Part shown: positions 35,960 to 44,349 of the stretch, in pieces | Position numbering within the stretch: position 1 is the first letter of the stretch | How the letters are laid out: each line of letters starts with the position of its first letter | Source of the DNA: CAZSNH01 sp052388455 | GTDB taxonomy: Bacteria; Pseudomonadota; Alphaproteobacteria; Rhizobiales; Hyphomicrobiaceae | Direction of reading: 5' to 3' | Length of the DNA stretch: 64,000 bases | NCBI GenBank assembly: GCA_052388455.1 | Contig: JBQTIA010000063.1 | Location: 3,063 to 67,062, forward strand | Translations under genes and position numbers: made by a program | The notes under the pieces: generated by a model | Seen by the model: only the letters and a program-made list of their open reading frames with translations | Told to the model about the DNA's origin: nothing | Databases searched by the model: none

Positions 35960-36774
35960 TGGGCCCTCGCCGCCGCGAACCAGGGGAAGGCGCTGCGCTG
36001 GAGCGCTTTCAGGATCGCATCCATGAGGAAGGCCAGGAGCGTGATCCAGACGACATAAGGAATGATCACGTCCATCGCGAGATAGCGGCGCACGAGGAAG
36101 ATGCGGTAGCCGAGGCCGGCGTCGGCGGCGACCGCTTCAGCAGCGATCACGAACAGCCAGGCGGGGCCGAGTTCGAGCCGCAGGGCATCGATCAGGCGCG
36201 GCACGATCTGCGGAACCACGATGCGCAGCGCTATCTGAGGCGTCGAGGCGCCGAGCGTCTGCGCCTTGATGATCTGCTCCGGCGGGATGTCCTGCACGCG
36301 CAAGGCCACGTCGCGGGTCAGCTTCAAGGCCGTGCCGATGACGACGAGTGCGATTTTCGAGGCTTCGCCGAGACCCATGACGATGAACAGGATCGGCAGC
36401 AGCGCGAGCGGCGGCACCATCGAGGCGACGGCGACGATGGGTCCGAGGGTGGTGTTGGCGAGCGGCAGCAGGCCGATGGCAACGCCGGCGGTCAGGGCGA
36501 TCGCGGTCGAGATGGCGAGGGCGATGAGGATGCGGGACAAGGTTGCCGCCGTATCGGTCCAGAAGAGATAGTCGCCGCTACGGGGGTCGGGAATGAACGC
36601 ATACTGCTTCACGGCCTCGAACATGGTCGGGAGGCTCGGCAGCACCTTGTCGTTGGGATTGTCTGCGAGGCGCAGGTGCGAGCCGATCATATAGGCGACG
36701 AGCACCAGGACGAACGGCAGCGCCGCGAGGACGATCGTCCCCGCCCGCCCCGTCCTGATGTTGATCGCCCGCAT
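35956..36774 (-). CDS. NitT/TauT-type ABC transporter permease
   Basis: A 272-residue inner-membrane permease with about six helices. The EAA loop is visible as PPEQIIKAQTLGASTPQIALRIVVPQIVP. It resembles the permeases of nitrate, taurine and 'urea carboxylase-related' transporters. It is separated from the binding-protein gene by 121 bases that contain a perfect 13-bp hairpin, and is translationally coupled to the ATPase. Confidence 0.93.
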   Translation of the reverse strand: MRAINIRTGRAGTIVLAALPFVLVLVAYMIGSHLRLADNPNDKVLPSLPTMFEAVKQYAFIPDPRSGDYLFWTDTAATLSRILIALAISTAIALTAGVAIGLLPLANTTLGPIVAVASMVPPLALLPILFIVMGLGEASKIALVVIGTALKLTRDVALRVQDIPPEQIIKAQTLGASTPQIALRIVVPQIVPRLIDALRLELGPAWLFVIAAEAVAADAGLGYRIFLVRRYLAMDVIIPYVVWITLLAFLMDAILKALQRSAFPWFAAARAQ

Positions 36775-36818
36775 GCCTCAGTGTCCTTGCCTTCTGATTT
36801 TCGTTGCACTCTCATTCG

Positions 36819-36848
36819 GCGTCATGGCCGCGAAGGCGGCCATGACGC
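36819..36848 (-). promoter_or_regulatory. Perfect 13-bp intercistronic hairpin between binding protein and permease
   Basis: GCGTCATGGCCGC (36819-36831) pairs perfectly with GCGGCCATGACGC (36836-36848) around a four-base loop. No T-run follows on the coding strand. Such stem-loops after a binding-protein gene usually protect its mRNA 3' end or attenuate transcription, so that binding protein exceeds permease. That role is inferred from position. Confidence 0.6.
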
Positions 36849-36895
36849 ATATTTGCGGGCTGTTGCGTTCAAGGCGCCGGTGTTGCGACTTAGGT

Positions 36896-37954
36896 TCACA
36901 ACTTCCCGTCGGCGGCCATTTGCATGAAGGTCGCGTTGTAGCGCAGCTTCACGGCCTTGGCGTCGCCGAACACGCTCTTATCTGGGAACTCGATGCCGAT
37001 GGCCCCCGCCGACTTGGCGTCCTTGCCGAGCAGCGCCTTGTCGAAGAGGAAGCTCGAAACCTTCTCGGAGACGGTTTTGAGTTCGGCTCCAGTGGTGAAG
37101 GCAACCGCGTCCCTGGGGTCCGCGAAGAGCTTGGTCGTGGCGAGCTGCTCCTCGAAGCCGGCGAGATCGGTGCCCGACGCTTTGGCCATCGCCTCCTTGG
37201 CGGCCGTGCCGTCGCCGAGCGCCTTCATGGTGTCGTACCAGATGCCGGCCAGCGCCTTGGCGAACGCGGGGTTGTCTTTCACCACATCGGTGTTGGCGAC
37301 CATGAGATCGATGATCTCGCCGGGAATTTGCGAGCTGTCGAACACCTTCTTGGCGTCGGGGGATTCGAGAATGGTCGAGACGATCGGCTTCCAGGTCACG
37401 ACCGCCGTCACGTCGGAGGTTTTGTAGGCGCCCGCCATGTCGGCGTCGGATGTATTGACGACCTTGACGTCCTTCTCGGCAAGCTGAACGCTTTCGAGTG
37501 CGCGGGCGAGGAGGTAGTGCGAGACGGAGAATTCGACGAGGTTGATCGTCTGCCCCTTGATGGCGGCGAGCGAGTCATTCCCTTTGAGAATCACGGCGTC
37601 GTTGCCGTTCGAGAAATCGCCGACGATGACGGCGGTCGTGTCGACGCCGCCGGCGGCGGGGATCGAGAGCGCGTCCATGTTGGTGACGGTCACCGCGTCG
37701 AAGGCGCCGGCGGTGTACTGGTTGATCGATTCCACATAATCGTTGAACTGTTTGACTTCGATTCCGATGCCGTATTTGTCGGCCCACTTCTTGACGATGC
37801 CGGTATCGGCGGCATAGCCCCACGGCATCCAGCCGACGTAGATCGACCACGCGACCTTGAAGTCCTTCTTGGCGGCGGCTTCGGCGCCGGCCGGCACCAG
37901 GGCCAGCGCGAGAAGGGCCGCTAGGCCGAGGGCGTGGAACGGACGTCTCGTCAT
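36896..37954 (-). CDS. ABC transporter substrate-binding protein, NitT/TauT family
   Basis: A 352-residue periplasmic solute-binding protein with a signal peptide (about 1-25, ending AEAAAKK). The mature start FKVAWSIYVGWMPWGYAAD is typical of binding proteins in urea-carboxylase-linked transporters. ATG 37954 has CAGGAG six bases upstream; ATG 37960 abuts that site. It is the first gene of the operon, 125 bases downstream of the guanidine-I aptamer, so the riboswitch controls uptake and catabolism together. Confidence 0.93.
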   Translation of the reverse strand: MTRRPFHALGLAALLALALVPAGAEAAAKKDFKVAWSIYVGWMPWGYAADTGIVKKWADKYGIGIEVKQFNDYVESINQYTAGAFDAVTVTNMDALSIPAAGGVDTTAVIVGDFSNGNDAVILKGNDSLAAIKGQTINLVEFSVSHYLLARALESVQLAEKDVKVVNTSDADMAGAYKTSDVTAVVTWKPIVSTILESPDAKKVFDSSQIPGEIIDLMVANTDVVKDNPAFAKALAGIWYDTMKALGDGTAAKEAMAKASGTDLAGFEEQLATTKLFADPRDAVAFTTGAELKTVSEKVSSFLFDKALLGKDAKSAGAIGIEFPDKSVFGDAKAVKLRYNATFMQMAADGKL

Positions 37955-38078
37955 GATCATCTCCTGTTGCCTTCGACGATGGCCGAATGAGCCGGGGAGA
38001 CTTCGGAGATCGGTATCGAGCGGCACGCAGGACGCGAGGAAGCCGTCCGCCCGAATGCCGGAGCATCACGCGGCTGAG

Positions 38079-38183
38079 CTCTCCCGGGCTTTTGTCCCGC
38101 CGTGGCTCCCGCGGGCGGCATTGCCCGGCGGGTAGCGCCTCTCTCGGACCAGCGCTGCAATGAGCGCAGCCGGAACCCTAGAG
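38079..38183 (-). promoter_or_regulatory. Guanidine-I (ykkC) riboswitch
   Basis: Read on the minus strand, the region contains the conserved ykkC/guanidine-I blocks in order: CTAGGGTTCCG (from 38181), CTGGTCCGAGAGAG, CACGGCGGGACAAAAG and CCCGGGAGAG (ending at 38079). A first stem, GGCTGCGCTCATTGCAGCGC, sits between blocks one and two. The aptamer binds free guanidinium and turns expression on. It lies 125 bases upstream of the binding-protein start. No terminator with a U-tract is obvious after it, so the platform may be translational or Rho-dependent. Confidence 0.92.
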
Positions 38184-38202
38184 GCATTATAATGGTGTTA
38201 AC

Positions 38203-38218
38203 TGCACGCCGCGTGCCA
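38203..38218 (-). promoter_or_regulatory. Putative sigma-54 promoter of the guanidine operon
   Basis: Minus strand TGGCACGCGGCGTGCA. The -24 element TGGCACG is exact, the -12 element GTGCA differs from TTGCA at one base, and GG to GC spacing is the required 10 bases. Transcription would start near 38192, nine bases before the aptamer, keeping the riboswitch whole. A nitrogen-regulated (NtrC/RpoN) promoter fits a nitrogen-scavenging operon. Confidence 0.55.
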
Positions 38219-38338
38219 GACCGAAAGGTCCTGGAAACAGGGGGCTCAGCCTGCGTCGTGGCGCGGCAAGCGCGTAAACTTCAGGCGACGTGCGCAGGGA
38301 TTGAGCAAAATGTTCCGACCAACGGGTGGTCGAGCGCG

Positions 38339-39946
38339 TCAGCGCGGGCGGCGCACCAGCGCATTGATCGCATCGAGCGTGCTCTGCTTGAAGTTGCCGT
38401 CGATGGCACCGGTATAATAGCCGCCCTGAGCCAGCTTCTGCTGCAGCGCCTTGCGGAAGTCGCGGCTCCAGCCGCGGTTGTGCTGGACCATCTGCTGGTA
38501 GGAAAACGGATAGCGGCCTTCGAGCGCCTGATAGATCAGCTCGGCGGCGGCCGCCGGGTCGCGCGCGGTGCCGCGCCCTTCTTCGTGCATGACTGCGAGA
38601 TTGTGCATCGCCGTCAGGTCGTTGAGCTGCACGGCCTTGCGGTACCAGAGCATGGCTGCCGCATCGTCCTTGGCCACGCCGCGCCCGTGGTAGTACATCA
38701 GCCCGAGATTGCGCATGCCGTTGGGATCGCCCGCATCGGCGGCGCGCTTGTACCACTGCACCGCCTGCAGGTAGTCCGTCGCAAGGCCCCCACTGCCGGC
38801 GAACATGCTGCCGAGCGCCACCATGGCCGGCGTATGGTTCTGTTCGGCGGCCTTCTTCAGCGAGGAGAGCGCTTCAAGCGGGTCTTTCGGCACAACGTCG
38901 CCGACGAGATACATCAGCCCCATGATGTAGTGGGCGCGGGTGTTGCCGGCGTCGGCGGCCTTCCGCACCCAGCGAGCCGCTTCCTGCCCATCCTTGATGG
39001 TTCCGGAGCCGGTCGCCAGCGCCTCGCCGAACTGGACCATGCCGGTGGTGTCTCCCGCCTGGGCCGCCCGCTTGTACCAGTTGACCGCCTCGCTCTCGTC
39101 GCGCGCGACGCCGACGCCTTTGCTGTAGAGCCGCCCGAGCAGGTTCATAGCCGGCACGCTGCCGGCCTCGCCGTTCTTGCGCAGAGCCTGGAGGTAGGCG
39201 GAGCCGTCGTCGCCGACGCGAAACACGGTCAGGGCCAGCGAGGTGCCGGGCGCAAGAGAGCGGATCGTCTGGGCGAACTGCTCGTGGTCGACGACCGGCG
39301 TGCCGTCGCGGGCCTGGATGACGTCGCCGAACCGGAGGCCGGACTGGGCGGCGGGACTGCCCGGCATCGTTTCCAGAACGAAGGCGCCGCCCGGTTTGTC
39401 GAGCCCGAGTGTCTTGGCCAGTGCCGGATCGGATACGCCGTCGAACACCGCGCCGAGGCTCGCTGTTGCGGGGTCCTTGGCGGATGCACCGAGCACGACC
39501 TGGACCTGCAGTGTCTTGCCGCTCATGCGCGGACTGCCCCCCTGCGGTGGCAGGAAGGACGGGGACGGCGTCGTCGGCTGCGTCGGGGTCGGCGTTGGGG
39601 CCGGTGTCGGAGACGGCAGCGGCAATACGACCTCGGGCTTGGTCAGAGCCGGTTCAGCCGGGGCGGGCTGAGGTGTGGGCACAGCCGGCTCGGGAGCTGT
39701 CGGAGGGGCATCCGGTGCGGAGGGCGGCTCCCAGTAAAAATCGCGTCCGGCACCGGCGACCTGCCGTCCAGGTGCCGCGCTCACTTGCGGCTCTGGCGTG
39801 GCATCTGCCTCGCTGGCCGAGACGGCATGACGGGGTGAAGCGGCGGCCGTGCCCAGACCGGATGCGGAATGCGCCGTAGCGCATAAACATGCCGTCAGAG
39901 CGAAGCAACCGAGGCTCCGGCTTGTTTTGACCGTCGGCCACGACAT
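38339..39946 (-). CDS. Exported PDZ / Sel1-repeat / peptidoglycan-binding-like protein
   Basis: A 535-residue protein. A hydrophobic N-terminus (about 8-28) with two cysteines precedes a Pro-rich linker (about 60-140). A PDZ domain follows at about 165-240 (LETMPGSPAAQSGLRFGDVIQARDG), then at least five Sel1 (SLR) repeats at about 250-460 (for example SEAVNWYKRAAQAGDTTGMVQFG and AAAMLWYRKAVQLNDLTAMHNLA). The C-terminal 65 residues (LAQGGYYTGAIDGNFKQSTLDAINAL) look like a peptidoglycan-binding repeat. It probably organises periplasmic or wall complexes. ATG 39946 is chosen over a longer frame. The combination of PDZ and SLR is unusual. Confidence 0.8.
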   Translation of the reverse strand: MSWPTVKTSRSLGCFALTACLCATAHSASGLGTAAASPRHAVSASEADATPEPQVSAAPGRQVAGAGRDFYWEPPSAPDAPPTAPEPAVPTPQPAPAEPALTKPEVVLPLPSPTPAPTPTPTQPTTPSPSFLPPQGGSPRMSGKTLQVQVVLGASAKDPATASLGAVFDGVSDPALAKTLGLDKPGGAFVLETMPGSPAAQSGLRFGDVIQARDGTPVVDHEQFAQTIRSLAPGTSLALTVFRVGDDGSAYLQALRKNGEAGSVPAMNLLGRLYSKGVGVARDESEAVNWYKRAAQAGDTTGMVQFGEALATGSGTIKDGQEAARWVRKAADAGNTRAHYIMGLMYLVGDVVPKDPLEALSSLKKAAEQNHTPAMVALGSMFAGSGGLATDYLQAVQWYKRAADAGDPNGMRNLGLMYYHGRGVAKDDAAAMLWYRKAVQLNDLTAMHNLAVMHEEGRGTARDPAAAAELIYQALEGRYPFSYQQMVQHNRGWSRDFRKALQQKLAQGGYYTGAIDGNFKQSTLDAINALVRRPR

Positions 39947-40093
39947 GAGCGAACCCCGAAGCACGAAAGACCGCGCGAACCTATCGCCGCCGGGGCGCAC
40001 ATTCAACCTGCGGAACTGGACATGCCGAACACGACCTGCGGAAATGGGCCGGCCGGGTCGCCACTGGAGGACCGGCCCACACTCGTCTCGCTC

Positions 40094-41029
40094 CTACGCG
40101 GAGGCCGGCTTCCACTCGCCGACCGGCGTCTGGCAGAAGATCACGGTGTTGGAACTCTTCTCGCCTTCGGGCTGCTTGGCGCTGACCTCGGCTGTGGCCG
40201 TGGTGCCGTCCGCGGTCTTCTCCTTGCTGGACGTCTTGCCCTTGGCGGCGGGCTTGATCTGGAATTCCGTCACCACCTTGCGGCACTTGGTGTCGGGGGC
40301 GATCTCGCTGATGCGCAGTGTATCGGTCGCGCTGAGCAGCTTGACCTGAGGCAGATCGACGATCTTCGTGTCCGATGTGCCGGTCGCCGCCGGGGCCTCT
40401 CCGCTGGCGAGCTTCGTATCGGTGGGAGTGGTCTGCTGATCCGGTTGCGGCTCCGGCGCCGATTGTGGTCCGGCCTCACGCTCGGGCGCGCGCGCCGTCG
40501 CGTCCTGGGTCGTGTCGGCCGACTTGCCGGACGCCGGCACCGGGTCCTCGATCAAGGCAGCGGTCAGCGTGAAGGCCGGATCGTCCTTGAAATCGATCGC
40601 CTTCTGCGACGGCTCGGCAATGATCGTCACCGATTTCTCGCCCGATTTGTCTTTGATCTCATAGGTGTCGACGACGCGGGAATCGGGATCCTTCTCGACG
40701 ACGACCTTGGCGCGCTTGGTCGCTTCGGCCTGATGGCGGGGCGACAGGCGATGCAGGATGGCCGGACCAATCACCAGCACCGGCAGGATTCCGTAGCGCT
40801 TCCTGAGGTTCCAGCCGAGCCGTACGGGCAGCCGGACCACGGGTCGGATGACGGTCCTCAAGATGCGGTCGGGCCGGACGGCCTTCAGGACCCTGACCGG
40901 CGCCCGTACGATTTTTTTCGGGACGCGGAGGATCCGCTTGATGCCGAGCCTGGCATCGACGGGCTCGGGGGGGACCGTGGCGAGAACGAAAGCCGATGCG
41001 ATCAGCACCGTGATCGTGCGCATGAACAT
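40094..41029 (-). CDS. Secreted protein of unknown function, basic then Thr/Ala-rich
   Basis: I do not recognise the family. It has 311 residues and a signal peptide (MFMRTITVLIASAFVLATVPPEPVDA). Next comes a strongly basic stretch (about 27-75: RLGIKRILRVPKKIVRAPVRVLKAVRP) that could bind membranes or nucleic acid, a short hydrophobic piece (YGILPVLVIGPAIL), and an acidic Thr/Ala/Pro-rich middle. The C-terminus has a pair of cysteines (DTKCRKVV and VIFCQTP) and resembles a small folded domain. It lies 147 bases upstream of the PDZ/Sel1 gene on the same strand. Confidence 0.65.
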   Translation of the reverse strand: MFMRTITVLIASAFVLATVPPEPVDARLGIKRILRVPKKIVRAPVRVLKAVRPDRILRTVIRPVVRLPVRLGWNLRKRYGILPVLVIGPAILHRLSPRHQAEATKRAKVVVEKDPDSRVVDTYEIKDKSGEKSVTIIAEPSQKAIDFKDDPAFTLTAALIEDPVPASGKSADTTQDATARAPEREAGPQSAPEPQPDQQTTPTDTKLASGEAPAATGTSDTKIVDLPQVKLLSATDTLRISEIAPDTKCRKVVTEFQIKPAAKGKTSSKEKTADGTTATAEVSAKQPEGEKSSNTVIFCQTPVGEWKPASA

Positions 41030-41111
41030 ATGAAGCCTCCCGAACGCGTGTGTGAAGGCGATGGGGCAAGAGAATATTTTGACATTAGATCAACTTCGCC
41101 GGACCGGAAAG

Positions 41112-41134
41112 TCCCAATTAGGTTCACGGCCTTA
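41112..41134. repeat. Solo copy of the MITE-like terminal repeat
   Basis: TCCCAATTAGG followed by TTCACGGCCTTA on the plus strand. Reversed, it matches the left end of the element at 4261 at 19 of 21 positions. No partner repeat is found within several hundred bases, so this is a lone end or decayed copy. It lies in the divergent gap between the genes starting at 41029 and 41236. Confidence 0.55.
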
Positions 41135-41235
41135 GTCTTTGCCTACCGCTAAACATCGATCGCAGCGGGTCTGGTCGCCGGCCGGGCGATGGGGTAGCTT
41201 CGATGCATTCGTGTCGGGACCGACAGGGGTGCTGC

Positions 41236-42909
41236 ATGTCGTCTTGGGTCCATGCGAGTTCACATCGCCGTACCTGGACGGCAATGACCGTGGTCGCCGT
41301 CGTGCTGACCGCGTTGCTGCATCCGGCCACGCGCGCGTCGTCCTTCGATACCCGCCGCACCGAAGCCAGCATCTACAAGGTCTACACCGTCGCGATGGAC
41401 GGGGATAAGATCACCAGCGTCAAGACTGGAACCGGCTTTCTCGTCGGGGGCAGCCGTCACGTCACGACCAATTTCCACGTGGTCGAAAGCGGCTCTGTTT
41501 TCTTCCTAGGGTTCAATGACGGGTCGGAGGTGAAGCTGGTGGCGTCCCGCCTGCTGGCCGCGCGGCCGCAGGTCGATCTCGCGATCCTCGAAGCGCGCGA
41601 GGATCTCCCCGGCAAGCCGCTCAAACTCGCCGACTACGGTCCCGACAAGCAGATGACGGTGCTGGCCATCGGCTATCCCGTCGCCGCCAATCTCAACATG
41701 AACGTGATCGACAGGCCCGAGCTGGCGGGTCTCGACATGCTGAAGGACCCGAGCCTCTACGACCCGACGGTCACCACCGGGTCCGTGTCCCGCATGACCC
41801 CGGCGGAAGGGCTGAAGGTGGGCGACTCTCAAGTCATCAACGCGCGCGCCGTTCAGCACAACGCCGCCATCAACGAGGGCAACAGCGGTGGCCCGCTGTT
41901 CGATGCGTGCGGCGTCGTCATCGGCGTGAACACGCTCGCTCCTACAGGAACGCAGGGCCTGTTCTTTTCCATTCACTCGAGCGAAGTGATCCGCTTCCTG
42001 CAAGACAAGCAGATTCGCTATACCGCCGACACTTCGCCGTGCACCGGCGGGCCGCGTTCGTTCCTGCTGCCGCTGATCGTCGGCATGGCCGCGACGCTGG
42101 CGCTGGCCGCTCTCGTCTTCTCGATACGCAACCGCGGCTCGGCGGGATTGCTGGCGACCCTCAGCGACCGGCTGACCCGCAGGACGCCGAATGCGTGGCC
42201 GGCGCCGCGCATGGGTGGCGGCGGGGCGGCACCCGGTTACGGGAGCGGAGCGGGATCGCAACCTGTGCTGCGCTCGACGACGACGGGCCAGGTCTATCAC
42301 CTGGATGTTTCAGGTCGGCCTATGCTCGTCGGCCGCAGCGGCGGGGCTCAGATCTCGATCGACAACGATACCGTCTCGACCTCGCACGCCAATCTCAGCT
42401 TCAATCCATCGACCCGCACGCTGGAGGTGACCGATCTCGGCTCCTCGAACGGCACCTTCGTCAACAACGTGAAGGTCTCGCGGACCAGCGTGGCGAGTGG
42501 AACCGTGCTGCGCTTCGGAAGTGCGGAGTTCACCGTTGCCGCCGAGGCGCCTCAACCCCGCGCCGTTCCCGCGCCCAGTCAATCGGCGGGCGGCGGCTGG
42601 ATGCTCTCCGGGTTCGATCCGTCCGGCCGTTCGCTCCAATTCGAGCTGCGCCCCGACGGTGGCCCGACGATCTGGACAGTGGGGCGCGACCGCGGTCGGG
42701 TGAATTTCGTCATCGACGACGACAGCGTGTCGAGCGTTCACGCGCAGATCATGTTCGACGGTCGCGGCCTCTCGGTGCGTGACGCCGGCTCGACCAACGG
42801 CACGCGGATCGATGGCCAGCCGGTCGGCGACGGGGCCCTGCCGCTGCGCGATATGGGCCAGGAACTCAGCTTCGGCACCGCCCGCCTTCGCCTCTCGAAG
42901 CTCACGTGA
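41236..42909 (+). CDS. Membrane-anchored trypsin-like serine protease with two FHA domains
   Basis: A 557-residue protein. An N-terminal membrane or signal segment (about 16-32) is followed by a trypsin-like protease domain (45-262) with a complete triad: H81 in TNFHVV, D114 in VDLAIL and S217 in NEGNSGGPLF. A second membrane segment spans about 275-297. Two FHA domains follow: 352-435 (VGRSGGAQISIDNDTVSTSHANL, SSNGTFVNN) and 456-555 (VGRDRGRVNFVIDDDSVSSVHAQI, STNGTRI). FHA domains read phosphothreonine, so the layout suggests periplasmic proteolysis linked to a cytoplasmic phosphosignal. ATG 41236 has AGGGGT six bases upstream; ATG 41284 is an alternative. Confidence 0.9.
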   Translation: MSSWVHASSHRRTWTAMTVVAVVLTALLHPATRASSFDTRRTEASIYKVYTVAMDGDKITSVKTGTGFLVGGSRHVTTNFHVVESGSVFFLGFNDGSEVKLVASRLLAARPQVDLAILEAREDLPGKPLKLADYGPDKQMTVLAIGYPVAANLNMNVIDRPELAGLDMLKDPSLYDPTVTTGSVSRMTPAEGLKVGDSQVINARAVQHNAAINEGNSGGPLFDACGVVIGVNTLAPTGTQGLFFSIHSSEVIRFLQDKQIRYTADTSPCTGGPRSFLLPLIVGMAATLALAALVFSIRNRGSAGLLATLSDRLTRRTPNAWPAPRMGGGGAAPGYGSGAGSQPVLRSTTTGQVYHLDVSGRPMLVGRSGGAQISIDNDTVSTSHANLSFNPSTRTLEVTDLGSSNGTFVNNVKVSRTSVASGTVLRFGSAEFTVAAEAPQPRAVPAPSQSAGGGWMLSGFDPSGRSLQFELRPDGGPTIWTVGRDRGRVNFVIDDDSVSSVHAQIMFDGRGLSVRDAGSTNGTRIDGQPVGDGALPLRDMGQELSFGTARLRLSKLT

Positions 42910-43139
42910 ACACCTCCTCTGTCCCCCAGTCAGTCACGAGCGTCGGCATCCTCGAGGCGTGAGGGCACGGCCCGAATGCGTCGGGTTCCATCGTGAAGCT
43001 CAGTGCGGCCAACAATTGTGTTGAGCCCTGCGGTCGGTCTCACACTGATGGATTCCCGCTCTACGCGCGCTGAAGCAGCGTGCTCGATCGAGGATGAGGG
43101 CGGTTCGGTTAAATGGTGGGGGTCGTAGAAAGGTCGCGT

Positions 43140-44072
<933 letters not shown>

Positions 44073-44349
44073 GCGCGGCGCGCCGCCCTTGCCCCCCGGA
44101 TCTCGGCCGCCGTGGTCTCGGGCGTCGAAGGACATGGTGACCTCGCTCGGCGGATGCAGGTCCGGTACCCTGAGAAGGCGGACCGGACGCCCGGCTTCTA
44201 GCAACGAGGCCCGGGCGGGTAAACGGCCCGGGCCTCGAAACAGGCTGTACTTTTGGACGCAACCCACGCGGCGAAAACGCCCGCCCGCTTGGAAAATCGA
44301 CTCGCCGGGTCGCCGGGTCGCCCGCTGCGCCCCCGCAAGTTCGTGCGCG

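Noticed and set aside
38186..38191. TATAAT as the main -10 box for the guanidine operon
   Set aside because: No -35 box lies at proper spacing, and the resulting start would fall inside the conserved 5' block of the aptamer. The sigma-54 site gives a better fit.
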